Shown here: in pieces, positions 17,363-26,475 of the stretch
How positions within the stretch are numbered: position 1 is the first letter of the stretch
Layout of the letters: the number at the start of each line of letters is the position of its first letter
Origin: Bulleidia sp. zg-1006
GTDB lineage: Bacteria; Bacillota_I; Bacilli_A; Erysipelotrichales; Erysipelotrichaceae
Assembly (NCBI RefSeq): GCF_016812035.1
Contig: NZ_CP069178.1
Span: 620,001 to 684,000 of the forward strand
DNA: 64,000 nt
Direction of reading: 5' to 3'
Program-made: the position numbers and the translations under genes
Notes under the pieces: model-generated
Told to the model about the DNA's origin: nothing
The model's database searches: none
Seen by the model: only the letters and a program-made list of their open reading frames with translations

Positions 17363-17686
17363 ATGGCTGAATATATTGTGGTAGAAAAGAATAATGAGTT
17401 AGGTCGTATTGCAATCAATAAGTCGGTGATTGCGTCCATTGTGGAATTATCCATTCAAGAAGTGGAAAATGCGGTTGTAATTCCTAGTACACGTTTGAAA
17501 AGACCAATTACGATTAAGGTGGAAAAGGGTGCTTTATCTGTCTTTATTGAAATGAACTTAAAGTTTGGTGCCAATGTGAATGCGACTTGTGAGCTGGTTC
17601 AAAACAAAGCTTATGAAAATATTCAATTTATGACGGGTTTGAAACCAAAAGAGATTATGATTACAGTGGTTAATTTTGAAAATTAG
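17363..17686 (+). CDS. Asp23/Gls24-family envelope stress protein
   Basis: A 107-residue protein of the Asp23/Gls24 family, recognised by GRIAINKSVIASIVELSIQEV and the VNATCELVQNKAYENIQFMTG segment near the C-terminus. Family members are membrane-associated or cytoplasmic proteins linked to envelope stress. An extended -10 (TGATAGAAT, about 17329-17337) and AGAGG precede it. The infC promoter begins directly after its stop. Confidence 0.85.
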   Translation: MAEYIVVEKNNELGRIAINKSVIASIVELSIQEVENAVVIPSTRLKRPITIKVEKGALSVFIEMNLKFGANVNATCELVQNKAYENIQFMTGLKPKEIMITVVNFEN

Positions 17687-17715
17687 TTGACAAAACGCTA
17701 TAAATTTAGTTAAAT
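17687..17715 (+). promoter_or_regulatory. Sigma-A promoter of the infC-rpmI-rplT operon
   Basis: TTGACA at 17687-17692 and TTAAAT at 17710-17715 are separated by 17 bp. It starts right after the asp23 stop and precedes the structured leader. Confidence 0.8.
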
Positions 17716-17721
17716 GATTAG

Positions 17722-17848
17722 GTAATTGAAACGGAAAGAAGGAGCACCGCTTCTCACCTGATGTCCTTAGGACTTGGGTAGGTATGCCGTCATGAGATAA
17801 CTGGATTATTGAAATGAGAGCAGGTACTTCTTCAATACCTGCTTTTTA
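17722..17848 (+). ncRNA. L20-type leader (infC autoregulatory 5' UTR) with terminator
   Basis: A structured leader contains GGAGCACCGCTTCTCACC, typical of the Firmicute L20 leader, and ends in an intrinsic terminator: GCAGGTA (17820-17826) pairs with TACCTGC (17836-17842), followed by TTTTT. In Bacillus, ribosomal protein L20 binds this kind of leader and promotes termination, so infC-rpmI-rplT is expected to be feedback-controlled by L20. Confidence 0.8.
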
Positions 17849-17869
17849 ATTATCGAATAGGAGGTTTGC

Positions 17870-18424
17870 TTGGGAAAAATCAAGAATAACAAAAATAGAA
17901 GACCGGAAGTCAATGATATTGTAAATGAAGATATCAAAGATAAAGAACTTTTGGTCATTGGACAGCATGGAGAACAAATGGGAGTTCTATCAAGAAGGGA
18001 CGCTTTGCAAGTGGCGTATGATCAAGATTTGGACTTGTTGCTAGTATCGGCTAATGCGAATCCACCTGTTGCCCGAATCTTAGATTATGGTCGTTACCAT
18101 TTTGAAGATTTAAAGAAGAAGCGTGAGGCCAAACGAAATCAATCAGTTACGGAGGTGAAGCCTTTGCGCCTATCACCGGTTATTGATCAACACGACTTTG
18201 AAACGAAATTAAAGAAATCTCGTGAATGGTTGGAGGATGGACTGAAGGTGCGTATTGATATGCGTTTTCGTGGTCGTATGATTACACGCCAAGAAATTGG
18301 TCGGGAAGTTATTGAACGATTTACACAGCAAATTTCTGACATTGCGGATGTATCAAAACCAGCTAAATTAGAGGGTAATACATTATCCGTTGTGTATTCG
18401 CCTAAAAATAAAAAGGGCAAGTAA
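17870..18424 (+). CDS. infC: Translation initiation factor IF-3
   Basis: IF-3 prevents premature subunit joining and proofreads start codons. The 184-residue protein has both domains and the C-terminal RIDMRFRGRMI segment. The start codon is TTG, supported by AGGAGG at 17859-17864 with 5-nt spacing. No in-frame ATG lies near the N-terminus. Non-ATG infC starts are common because IF-3 represses its own mRNA from them. First gene of infC-rpmI-rplT. Confidence 0.95.
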   Translation: MGKIKNNKNRRPEVNDIVNEDIKDKELLVIGQHGEQMGVLSRRDALQVAYDQDLDLLLVSANANPPVARILDYGRYHFEDLKKKREAKRNQSVTEVKPLRLSPVIDQHDFETKLKKSREWLEDGLKVRIDMRFRGRMITRQEIGREVIERFTQQISDIADVSKPAKLEGNTLSVVYSPKNKKGK

Positions 18425-18436
18425 AGGAGAAAGAAT

Positions 18437-18658
18437 ATGAAAGCAAAAGCAAGAAAACCAAAGAAAATCAAAATGAAAACCAAAAAGACTTTCGCTAAGC
18501 GTTCGAAAGTAACTGGTTCTGGTAAGATTTCTGTTCAACACAATTACGTTAGTCACTTTGCGGCTAATAAGACGCATAAACAAAAGAAACATTTATCGAA
18601 GGATACCACTGTTTCAGCATCAGATGTTAAGCGCGTATCGCAATTATTACAAGGTTAA
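18437..18658 (+). CDS. rpmI: 50S ribosomal protein L35
   Basis: L35 is a small basic large-subunit protein. The core MKTKKTFAKRSKVTGSGKI is clear, preceded by an extra 12 residues (MKAKARKPKKIK) compared with the usual MPKMKTKK start. GGAG at good spacing supports ATG18437. The total is 73 residues. Confidence 0.95.
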   Translation: MKAKARKPKKIKMKTKKTFAKRSKVTGSGKISVQHNYVSHFAANKTHKQKKHLSKDTTVSASDVKRVSQLLQG

Positions 18659-18673
18659 TAGGGGGGCTAAACG

Positions 18674-19024
18674 ATGAGAGTAAAAGGATCAACACCAACA
18701 AGAAATAGAAGAAAGAAAGTCTTAAAGTTAGCCAAAGGTTACTTTGGTAGTAAACATGCGCTTTATAGAACAGCTAATGAACAAGTCATGCGTTCATTGC
18801 GCTATGCTTATAACCATCGTAAACAAATTAAACGTGAAATGCGTAAATTATGGATTGCTCGTATCAATGCGGCTGTTCGTCCATTTGATTTATCATATTC
18901 TAAGTTTATGCACGGCTTAAAGCTTGCCAATATTTCGATTAACAGAAAGATGTTATCAGAAATTGCCATTCATGATGAAGCTGGTTTTACTAAGTTAGTT
19001 GAAGCGGCTAAGAAGGCTTTATAA
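18674..19024 (+). CDS. rplT: 50S ribosomal protein L20
   Basis: L20 is an early assembly protein of the large subunit and the likely repressor of its own operon through the leader upstream. The 116-residue sequence is canonical ([27 protein letters not shown]-type region as [20 protein letters not shown]). ATG18674 follows AGGGGGG. Confidence 0.97.
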   Translation: MRVKGSTPTRNRRKKVLKLAKGYFGSKHALYRTANEQVMRSLRYAYNHRKQIKREMRKLWIARINAAVRPFDLSYSKFMHGLKLANISINRKMLSEIAIHDEAGFTKLVEAAKKAL

Positions 19025-19025
19025 G

Positions 19026-19045
19026 AGAAGGAAATTCCTTCTTTT
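19026..19045 (+). terminator. Weak terminator between rplT and tRNA-Glu
   Basis: AGAAGGA (19026-19032) pairs with TCCTTCT (19036-19042) with a 3-nt loop and only a short T-run. The tRNA begins 5 nt later with no visible promoter, so read-through or processing is likely. Confidence 0.6.
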
Positions 19046-19049
19046 CCAT

Positions 19050-19123
19050 GGTGAGTTGGTGAAATGGTTTAACACACCGCCCTCTCAAGGCGGGATGTGC
19101 GGGTTCGAATCCCGTACTCACTA
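19050..19123 (+). tRNA. tRNA-Glu(CTC)
   Basis: The cloverleaf folds fully: acceptor GGTGAGT with ACTCACT, anticodon stem CCGCC/GGCGG with loop CTCTCAA (anticodon CTC), and a T-arm with TTCGAAT. The body resembles Firmicute tRNA-Glu. The discriminator is A and CCA is not encoded (next bases CTG), so CCA must be added enzymatically. Confidence 0.88.
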
Positions 19124-19127
19124 CTGC

Positions 19128-19150
19128 AAGGCTCCACAGGGAGTCTTTTT
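19128..19150 (+). terminator. Terminator after tRNA-Glu
   Basis: AAGGCTCC (19128-19135) pairs with GGAGTCTT (19140-19147) around an ACAG loop, one G-T pair, with T-run to 19150. It would end the infC-rplT-tRNA transcript. Confidence 0.75.
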
Positions 19151-19210
19151 CTATATGACATATAGAGCTTGAGAGATTATAATAAAAGAGGATTATAAAA
19201 GGAGAGGTTC

Positions 19211-20443
19211 ATGTCTTATCAGTTTTGTAGTGATATTAATAAACAAGAGTTTGATGACTTTGTGCATCGTTCTTCACAAAATAATTTATTTCAGGAAAGT
19301 AGTTGGGCGGATGTTAAAAATAACTGGATTCCTTTTTTTACAGGGATTTATGAAGATGGTAAATTAGTTGGAACGGGCTTAGTTTTGATGCGTCATTTAT
19401 TTGGATCTTATCAATTATTTTATTTACCTAGAGGTCCTATTCTGGATGTTCATAATGAAAAACAAGTGACTTTCTATTTTCAAGAATTAAAGAAATTTGC
19501 GAAAACTAAAAAAGCCATCGCTATCCGTTTTGATCCATATTTGATTTCAAGGTCTTATCCTTATGAACAAAGAGAACAAAAACCGGAAAGACAACTGGAA
19601 GACTATATTGCTCTACTAAAGAAGTTAGGCATTCAACATAAAGGCTATACTACTCTTATGGAAGAAACCACGCAACCTCGGTTTAATGCTTGCAAGCACA
19701 TGAGTGAAAATTATTTCGAAAAACTCAATTACAAAACAAGAAAATGCATCCGCCAAGCTCAAGAAAAAGGGGTTGAAATTCATGAAGGTCTTCAATTCAG
19801 CCAAGAATTAGCTCAAAGTATGCATTACACGGAAAAACGCAAACAAATTGCCTTACGAAATGAAGAGTATTTTAGGCATATGCTGGAGGTATATGGGTAT
19901 CGTTCTATCAGCATGATTGCGACGATTCATTTCCCTCGCCAGATTACTCGTTTAGAACAGAAAGAAAACGATTTGAAAAATAAGCTGGCAGAAAAAGGTC
20001 TAAGTCTTAAGCAAAAAAACAACTTGCAAACGGAATTGGATAAGACACAAAGAACGATTTCTTCTTTACGAGAAAGATTTCAGCAAGAAGGAAAAGATGA
20101 AGTAGTCATCTGTGGTTTATTAGGAGCTTATAATCAAGGTGTGATGGAATTGTTTTACATGGGTAATCATCCGGATTATCTAAAGTATTACGCTTCCTAT
20201 GCCTTATATAACGCCGCTTTACAGCATTGTCTGGTTTTAAAGATTCCGTATTGCTCCTTTGGTGGTATTGAGGGAAGTTTAGACGATGGCTTAACTATAT
20301 TTAAATCCAATTGGGGCATGGAAGTGGAAGAATTGATTGGGGAGTTTAATTTGGTTTTAAACCCAGTTCTTTACTATGCTTTTGATCATCTTTATCCAAA
20401 ATTAAGACAATGGGTAGCGAAAAGAAGAGGGCAAGTCAAATGA
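19211..20443 (+). CDS. FemA/MurM-type peptidoglycan cross-bridge ligase (first)
   Basis: A 410-residue aminoacyl-tRNA-dependent peptidyltransferase of the FemABX family, which adds amino acids to lipid II to build the peptidoglycan interpeptide bridge. It has two GNAT-like halves (FQESSWADVK near the start; YCSFGGIEGSLDDGLTIFKSNWG near the end). The typical coiled-coil helical arm lies at about 240-290 (RLEQKENDLKNKLAEKG). It is paired with a second FemAB gene (ATGA overlap), as in MurMN or FemAB pairs. The added amino acids cannot be predicted. AAGGAGAGG precedes ATG19211. Confidence 0.85.
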   Translation: MSYQFCSDINKQEFDDFVHRSSQNNLFQESSWADVKNNWIPFFTGIYEDGKLVGTGLVLMRHLFGSYQLFYLPRGPILDVHNEKQVTFYFQELKKFAKTKKAIAIRFDPYLISRSYPYEQREQKPERQLEDYIALLKKLGIQHKGYTTLMEETTQPRFNACKHMSENYFEKLNYKTRKCIRQAQEKGVEIHEGLQFSQELAQSMHYTEKRKQIALRNEEYFRHMLEVYGYRSISMIATIHFPRQITRLEQKENDLKNKLAEKGLSLKQKNNLQTELDKTQRTISSLRERFQQEGKDEVVICGLLGAYNQGVMELFYMGNHPDYLKYYASYALYNAALQHCLVLKIPYCSFGGIEGSLDDGLTIFKSNWGMEVEELIGEFNLVLNPVLYYAFDHLYPKLRQWVAKRRGQVK

Positions 20444-21711
20444 AGTTTTTAGAATCCTTGGATAGAAAAATATTTGATGAATTTGCGATTCATTCTAACT
20501 TGAATCATTATTCGAAAACATCAAATTTCATAGATTTAGCGAAGCTTAATGGGTATACAGATGGAGATTTACTGGCGGTGAGCGACAATCAGGGAAATAT
20601 ACTAGCGACAGCGGTGATGGTGCATAAGAAATATAAAGCTTTACCAATTCAATATTCTTATTGCCAATATGGTTTTAATGTGGATTTAGAAAAGAAGGAT
20701 GTACTTTATTTTTTATTGGAACATTTAAAAGAGTTTGCTAAGAAAAAAGGTTCTTGCTTCTTGCGTATCGATCCCAACGTTTGTCGTTTGGAACATGAAA
20801 AAGATGGTCGCCTAAAAGAAGGGGGCTTTAATCAAGAATGGTTCACTCAATTTTTAATTGAGCAAGGCTTTCATCATTTGGGGTATAACTATGGCTATGC
20901 TGGAAACTGGATGTCTCGTTTTACCTATGTCAAAGATTTGGATATGGAGTGGAAAGCTTGTTTAAAAAGCATCAAGCGTCAAGCCAATTATACAGCTAAA
21001 AATGCTGAACGATTGGTGGAAGTAAGAAAAGGAAGTAAACAAGACTTGTGGATTTTGGTACAAGCCCAACAAGAATTAGCGAAAAAGCTTGGCTTTTTAC
21101 CGAAAAAAGAAGTTTATTTTGAACGTTTTTGGGATATTTATGAAGAGTATGCTCGTTTTTATGTGGTGAAAACCAATTATCATCAAGCAAAACTCTCTTT
21201 GGAGACTCAGTTACAAGAAGCGCGCCAGCATATATTAGAAATTAAAGATTTGCATAAAGTGGAAATCGAAAACAAACACATTCAAGCCCTGGAAAATGAA
21301 ATCCAAGAGATTGTTGAAGCGGGATTAGATATCAATCAAGATGTTTATTTAGGGGCTAAATTTATTATCCAACAAGCTGAAAAAGTATGGAATGTGTACA
21401 TGTACACCAATAAAACACTGATGAACTTTCGAGCGGCTTTTGCCTTGCATATGGCAGCCATGAAGGATGCCTATGATCAAGGAGCGAAAAGCTATGATTT
21501 TGAAGGGGTTGTAGGCACCAGCGATCCAAATGATCCTATGTATGGTCAACAAAATTTCAAGAAGAGTTTTGGTGGAGATTTCTTAGAGTTTGTGGGGGAA
21601 TTTGATTGCGTTTTCCAGACAAAAAAATATCGTTTTTGGCAGGCTTATGATCGAGTTTTAAGAGGGCTTCGTCGACGATATGCCCGTTTTATCATGCGTT
21701 ATAAAAAGTAG
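20440..21711 (+). CDS. FemA/MurM-type peptidoglycan cross-bridge ligase (second)
   Basis: A 423-residue paralogue of the previous gene. It keeps the GNAT-type halves, the coiled-coil arm (about 245-300) and the C-terminal YDFEGVVGTSDPNDPMYG then FKKSFGG motif found in FemABX proteins. It would add the next residue(s) of the cross-bridge. The start ATG20440 overlaps the upstream stop by 4 nt. Confidence 0.85.
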   Translation: MKFLESLDRKIFDEFAIHSNLNHYSKTSNFIDLAKLNGYTDGDLLAVSDNQGNILATAVMVHKKYKALPIQYSYCQYGFNVDLEKKDVLYFLLEHLKEFAKKKGSCFLRIDPNVCRLEHEKDGRLKEGGFNQEWFTQFLIEQGFHHLGYNYGYAGNWMSRFTYVKDLDMEWKACLKSIKRQANYTAKNAERLVEVRKGSKQDLWILVQAQQELAKKLGFLPKKEVYFERFWDIYEEYARFYVVKTNYHQAKLSLETQLQEARQHILEIKDLHKVEIENKHIQALENEIQEIVEAGLDINQDVYLGAKFIIQQAEKVWNVYMYTNKTLMNFRAAFALHMAAMKDAYDQGAKSYDFEGVVGTSDPNDPMYGQQNFKKSFGGDFLEFVGEFDCVFQTKKYRFWQAYDRVLRGLRRRYARFIMRYKK

Positions 21712-21862
21712 ACGGTATCTATCTTTTTCATTGAAAAGTTTTCACAATTTTCGTAATGAGTGAATAAATTATCATTTTTAATGCTAAAATACAATTATTT
21801 TTCTTTTTTTTGGATAGCGATTATGGCATTAATTCTATATAGTTGATACATGGGAGGAAATT
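21712..21862 (+). promoter_or_regulatory. Leader of the C69 peptidase gene
   Basis: TGCTAAAAT at 21782-21790 is an extended -10 candidate, giving a 5' UTR of about 65 nt. GGGAGG precedes ATG21863. No gene or clear terminator for the FemAB pair is visible. Confidence 0.45.
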
Positions 21863-24115
21863 ATGAAAAAGAAATTTCTTAAATTGGGATCTTTTGCGCT
21901 CGCCATTTTGTTAGCATTCCCTTCGGCTTTAACTGCTAACGCATGTACAGGTGTGATTGTTGGCGGCGACTTAACAAAAGATGGTACGACAATCTTTGGT
22001 CGTACAGAAGACTTAGAGGTGGATCATAATAAAGCCTATAAGGTACATAAAGCTGGCACTTACAAGAAAGGTAGCACTAAGATTGATTGTGGCACCGATT
22101 GTCAAGCTGGTTACAAGCATACATTCTCGCATGATTCGTATCAGTATACATCTGTAAGTGATACCACACCTGAATATGGTGAATTCGATGAAGCAGGTTA
22201 TAACGAAAAAGGGGTTATTGCTGATATGACAGTATCAGCAAGTGCCAATGATAAGATTTTAAGTGTTGATAATTATGTCGATAATGGTATTACTGAAGCT
22301 TTGATTACGACTGTTACTTTAGCGGAAGCGGATAGTGCTAAAGATGGTATTCAACGTATGGCTGACATTGTTGCCAAATATGGTGCCGCTGAAGGCAATG
22401 CCTTTGTTATTGCGGACAAAGATGAACTTTGGTACATGGAAGTTTATTCCGGTCATCAATTTTTGGCTATGAAGTATCCTCGTGATAAGTATTCGGTATT
22501 CCCTAATACTTTCTGGATTAATAAAGTTAAGCTTGAAAAGGGGGAAGAAAAAGAAAATTATATTACCGATAAGACGGGTAACTATATTTATTCAAAAGGT
22601 TTGTTTAGTACAGCTGAAAAGGCCGGTACATTCGTTGGTGATAAAGAAAAGAATATCATTGATGCGGCCAAGTCTTATGGACCAAGCGAATATTCTAATG
22701 GAAATCGTTATCGTGTTTACTCCGGTATCAAAGCATTAAATCCTAAATCAATGGTAAAAGAAAATGATAAGGTTTATGATTTCTTACAATCAGCTGATAA
22801 GAAGTCCATTGATTTAAGGGATGTTATGGCTTTAACGAGAAATCGTTTGGAAAACATTGGTAAAGTAGCGAATGATCAAAAGGGTGCTTACTATCCAATT
22901 GGTAACCGTAACACGATGGAAAGTCATATTTTCCAAGTGGATCACAATAAGAATGATGTTCTTCGTTCGGTCATGTGGTTAGCTTTAGGTAGCCCTCGTT
23001 TTTCTCCATATATTCCTTATCATCCAAATCAAACAGAGGGTCTTGCCCAAGCTAGTGCTGAATACAATGAATTCAATGAAAATTCTATTTATTGGTTAGC
23101 AACGGATGCTATGCATATGGCTGAAACAGACTTAAGCCATTTCTCTAAGATTGCTGATGCGGAAATTAAAGCTGTTGAACAATTCTTATTAGAATTGACA
23201 GATTTAACCCCTAAATCAGCTGAACAGGCAACGAAGGAAAATATAAGTGATGCTAAAGACGGCTTAGTTGCTGTACAAAGAATTCATGCTGAGATTAAAG
23301 CTGAATATGAAAAATACTTAAGCACAAAAGAAACCACTAGTACAACTTACAATAAGCGTACAGGTGCTGTGGTTCAAGTAAAAGCTCCAGCCGGTACAGC
23401 GAAGGTTCGTGTGGATGGTCATCTTAATAAGAAGGGTGATGTAGTAACATTAACAGATTATTATGGAAATCCAGTTAAGGATTTAAAGAAGCCGGTTGAA
23501 GTAAAAGCAACTTCAAGACAATTCCAAGATGGCAAAGAATATGAAATCAATGACGGCACTAGCAAACAAGTTGTAAAGGTCATTAACCATAGCTTGACTT
23601 ATACAACAAAGACTTCTAAGGCAACGATTAAGGTTCATAAAAAAGAAAATCCAAAACCGGAAGAACCTAAGTATGAGGTGGTTGTTAGGAAGATTGATTC
23701 GAAGTTAGAAAACCATAAGTCTGAAGAATATGAAGCTTATGATATTTCTTTCGTTAGTGCAGATGGTAAAGTAGCGAAAGATGGTAAGATGAGAAAGGCT
23801 CATTTGAAACTTGAAAAATTTAATGCGAAAGATGTGTATATTCTTCACCGTAAACAAGACAATAGTCTTGAAGAAGTGAAGACCATCCATTCAACGAAGG
23901 GAAAAGAAATTGTATTTGAACACAATGATTTCTCACCATATTATTTCGTTAAGAAAACAACGCAGGTAACACCTAAACCAAGTGATAAGAAGAAGGCTTC
24001 TCAATCAGCTGAAACAGCGGATAAGAGTAAAGTATTTGAATTTGGTGTTGTTGGTTTAGCTGCCATGACTTTATTAGCTTACGCACTAAAAGAACGTTAT
24101 AGTACTTCTCACTAA
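21863..24115 (+). CDS. Secreted, membrane-anchored C69-family dipeptidase
   Basis: An Ntn-hydrolase of peptidase family C69 (PepD-like). The signal peptide (1-27, ending TANA) precedes Cys28 of CTGVIVGG, the N-terminal nucleophile that would be exposed by signal cleavage. The catalytic domain runs to about 480 (GRTEDLEVDHNK, EGNAFVIADKDELWYMEV). It is followed by a beta-rich extension of about 230 residues, a low-complexity linker and a C-terminal hydrophobic helix with basic end. SAETAD before that helix resembles a degenerate sortase motif. Cytosolic C69 enzymes have about 470 residues, so this is a long surface form (750), likely peptide-scavenging. Confidence 0.8.
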   Translation: MKKKFLKLGSFALAILLAFPSALTANACTGVIVGGDLTKDGTTIFGRTEDLEVDHNKAYKVHKAGTYKKGSTKIDCGTDCQAGYKHTFSHDSYQYTSVSDTTPEYGEFDEAGYNEKGVIADMTVSASANDKILSVDNYVDNGITEALITTVTLAEADSAKDGIQRMADIVAKYGAAEGNAFVIADKDELWYMEVYSGHQFLAMKYPRDKYSVFPNTFWINKVKLEKGEEKENYITDKTGNYIYSKGLFSTAEKAGTFVGDKEKNIIDAAKSYGPSEYSNGNRYRVYSGIKALNPKSMVKENDKVYDFLQSADKKSIDLRDVMALTRNRLENIGKVANDQKGAYYPIGNRNTMESHIFQVDHNKNDVLRSVMWLALGSPRFSPYIPYHPNQTEGLAQASAEYNEFNENSIYWLATDAMHMAETDLSHFSKIADAEIKAVEQFLLELTDLTPKSAEQATKENISDAKDGLVAVQRIHAEIKAEYEKYLSTKETTSTTYNKRTGAVVQVKAPAGTAKVRVDGHLNKKGDVVTLTDYYGNPVKDLKKPVEVKATSRQFQDGKEYEINDGTSKQVVKVINHSLTYTTKTSKATIKVHKKENPKPEEPKYEVVVRKIDSKLENHKSEEYEAYDISFVSADGKVAKDGKMRKAHLKLEKFNAKDVYILHRKQDNSLEEVKTIHSTKGKEIVFEHNDFSPYYFVKKTTQVTPKPSDKKKASQSAETADKSKVFEFGVVGLAAMTLLAYALKERYSTSH

Positions 24116-24126
24116 GAAGTGGAAAT

Positions 24127-24151
24127 CTCAATCTTAGATTGGGGTTTTTTT
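24127..24151 (+). terminator. Terminator after the C69 gene
   Basis: CTCAATC (24127-24133) pairs with GATTGGG (24137-24143) around TTA, followed by seven T. Confidence 0.8.
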
Positions 24152-24215
24152 ATGGGCATAACAGTCCCTAAGTCAAGTGAATTATGGTATAAGTAGGAGA
24201 CATAAGGAGAGTTAC

Positions 24216-24851
24216 ATGATGATTGTATTAGCTGGAATGATTGGTGTAGGTAAGACAACTTACGCCCAAAAATTAGCTGAAAGTTTAGGGACGACTTTAT
24301 TTGAAGAACCGGTGGAAGATAACCCAATATTGCCTCTATATTATCGGGATTTAAAACGCTACGCTTTTGCGCTACAAATCTTTTTCTTAAATAAGCGCTT
24401 TAAATTGATTAAGGAAGCCTTTTATGAAGATAATAATGTCTTAGACCGTAGTATCTATGAAGATGGCTTGTTTACCTTTATCAATTATGAAAGAGGAAAT
24501 ATCACCAAAGAAGAATATGAACTTTATTGCGATTTAGTGGACAATATGATGGAAGAATTGGATAGTCTACCAAAGAAAGCTCCAGATTTATTGGTGTATC
24601 TAAGTGCAAAACCAGCATATATCTTTGAAAATATTCGTAAAAGAGGTAGGGATTATGAACAACCAACCAAAGAAAATGGCTTAGAAGATTACTACAAAGA
24701 CTTAATTTCCCATTACGAAGATTGGTATAAAGCTTACAATAAATCCGCTAAGATAGCGATTGAAGTGGATCAATACGATATTTTAGAAAATGAAAAAGAT
24801 TGGCAAGAAGTTTTGAATACTATTACCAATCACTTGCCAACGACGAAATAA
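24216..24851 (+). CDS. Deoxynucleoside kinase (dAK/dGK family)
   Basis: A salvage kinase that phosphorylates deoxynucleosides. The 211-residue protein begins MMIVLAGMIGVGKTTYA (P-loop GMIGVGKT). It has FEEPVEDNPILPLYYRD, the DRSIYEDGLF motif and the YLSAKPAY…IRKRGRDYEQ lid region. AAGGAG at good spacing supports ATG24216; TGGTATAAG at about 24185-24193 is a likely -10. Base specificity (A, G or C) is not predictable. An ATAGAA/TTCTAT hairpin with T-run at 24853-24876 terminates it. Confidence 0.85.
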   Translation: MMIVLAGMIGVGKTTYAQKLAESLGTTLFEEPVEDNPILPLYYRDLKRYAFALQIFFLNKRFKLIKEAFYEDNNVLDRSIYEDGLFTFINYERGNITKEEYELYCDLVDNMMEELDSLPKKAPDLLVYLSAKPAYIFENIRKRGRDYEQPTKENGLEDYYKDLISHYEDWYKAYNKSAKIAIEVDQYDILENEKDWQEVLNTITNHLPTTK

Positions 24852-24915
24852 AATAGAAATGAAAAATTCTATTTTTCATCTTAATCATAGGAACATTGGC
24901 TTAATTCCTTCATTT

Positions 24916-24942
24916 AAAAAAGCTATCAAGTGATAGCTTTAG
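24916..24942 (-). terminator. Terminator of gltX
   Basis: On the minus strand, AAAGCTATCA pairs with TGATAGCTTT around a short loop and is followed by T residues, right at the gltX stop. Confidence 0.75.
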
Positions 24943-26390
24943 TTTTCTAATTGAGCAATGGATAAACGCAATCTTCTTAGCGTTTCCTCTTTGCCTAAGA
25001 TGTCGGCAATCTCAATGGCACCGCCTGGTGTAAATTGTTTACCGGAGATAGCCAAACGAAGAGGGAAGAGAACTTGCCCATTTTTCATTTCTAATTGAGC
25101 TGGTAATTCCATGAGTTTATCATGAAGAGTTTGTTCATTCCAATCCTTTTGAGCCTCTAAGACTGGTAAAGCGGCCTTTAAGGAAATAAGAGCTATTTCC
25201 GGATTGGTTTTCATCTTTTTATTGGTATATAAATCATTTTCATAAGTAGGGAATTGGTCAAAGAAATCCACCATTTCAGGAATTTGAACTAGTGTTTCTG
25301 CACGGTTTTGTAAAATCTTAGCAATCTTATGGAAATCAAAGTTTCCTTTAACACTTTGTGCAATATATGGTTCTATGAGTTGGCTATATTGATCCAAATC
25401 CATATTTCTTAACCATTGTGCATTTACCCAAGTTAATTTATTGATATCAAAGATAGCCCCAGATGTACCAATATGTTTTACATTAAAGGCTTCTACTAAT
25501 TCGTCTAATGTATAAATCTCTTGATCCGTTTCAGGAGCCCAACCTAACAAGGCAATGTAATTTAAGACTGCTTCTGGTAAATAGCCTTTTTCCATTAAGT
25601 CTTGGAAAGAGGCATCACCATTGCGTTTGGATAACTTTGTTTTTTCATCCTTCATAACAGGTGGACAATGCACATAGCTTGGAATATGCCAATCAAAGGC
25701 TTGGTAGATGAGGTTGTATTTTGGAGTTGAGCTTAAGTATTCCATACCACGCACCACGTGGGTAATGTTCATTGTATGATCATCAATGATATTCGCAAAA
25801 TTATAGGTAGGGAAACCATCGGACTTTAATAAAATAGATTCATCTAAGGTTTCATTCTCCACAGTAATATGACCAAAGACTTCATCATCAAAAGAAGTTG
25901 TACCTGTTGTCGGAATGGTTTGGCGAATCACATAAGCCTCCCCATTTTCAATTCTCTTTTCACATTCCTCTGTGGATAATAATTTACATGGATCATCGTA
26001 TTTAAAGCTTTCACCACGGGCTGTTTGGAGCTCCTTTTGCGTATTGATCATCTCTTCATCGCAGAAACAATAATGTGCTCCACCACGTTGGATTAATTCT
26101 TTCGCATATTTTTGGTAAATTCCAGAACGCATTCTTTCTGACTGAACATAAGGACCAAAGTTTCCTTCTTTATCTGGTCCTTCATCGTATTCCAAGTGAC
26201 ATTGTTCAAGGGTTTGGTAAATGATGTCCGTCGCTTTTTCCACTAAACGACCTTGGTCTGTATCTTCAATACGAAGAATAAAGACACCCTCCGGATCTTT
26301 TTTAGCAATTAAGTAGGTATATAACGCCGTTCTTAAGTTACCAATATGCATATAGCCAGTTGGACTAGGCGCAAATCTTGTTCTTCTCAT
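24939..26390 (-). CDS. gltX: Glutamyl-tRNA synthetase
   Basis: A class I aminoacyl-tRNA synthetase of 483 residues. It starts MRRTRFAPSPTGYMHIGNLRTALY (HIGN signature) and has KLSKRNGDASF as the KMSKS-type loop. It charges tRNA-Glu; in most Firmicutes it also mischarges tRNA-Gln for GatCAB, which is not in this window. AAGGAG precedes the start. TATAAT on the minus strand at about 26422-26427 is its likely -10. It lies divergent to a tRNA-Gln gene. Confidence 0.95.
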   Translation of the reverse strand: MRRTRFAPSPTGYMHIGNLRTALYTYLIAKKDPEGVFILRIEDTDQGRLVEKATDIIYQTLEQCHLEYDEGPDKEGNFGPYVQSERMRSGIYQKYAKELIQRGGAHYCFCDEEMINTQKELQTARGESFKYDDPCKLLSTEECEKRIENGEAYVIRQTIPTTGTTSFDDEVFGHITVENETLDESILLKSDGFPTYNFANIIDDHTMNITHVVRGMEYLSSTPKYNLIYQAFDWHIPSYVHCPPVMKDEKTKLSKRNGDASFQDLMEKGYLPEAVLNYIALLGWAPETDQEIYTLDELVEAFNVKHIGTSGAIFDINKLTWVNAQWLRNMDLDQYSQLIEPYIAQSVKGNFDFHKIAKILQNRAETLVQIPEMVDFFDQFPTYENDLYTNKKMKTNPEIALISLKAALPVLEAQKDWNEQTLHDKLMELPAQLEMKNGQVLFPLRLAISGKQFTPGGAIEIADILGKEETLRRLRLSIAQLEN

Positions 26391-26434
26391 GTATTTCTCC
26401 TTATTACTGTATCTTTATTATTATAGCCTTATAG

Positions 26435-26462
26435 TTGTATTTTTCTAGAAAAACTTTATAAT
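26435..26462 (+). promoter_or_regulatory. tRNA-Gln promoter
   Basis: TTGTAT (26435-26440) and TATAAT (26457-26462) are 16 bp apart, and the tRNA begins 14 nt after the -10. Confidence 0.6.
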
Positions 26463-26475
26463 TTAAAGCAGTTAT

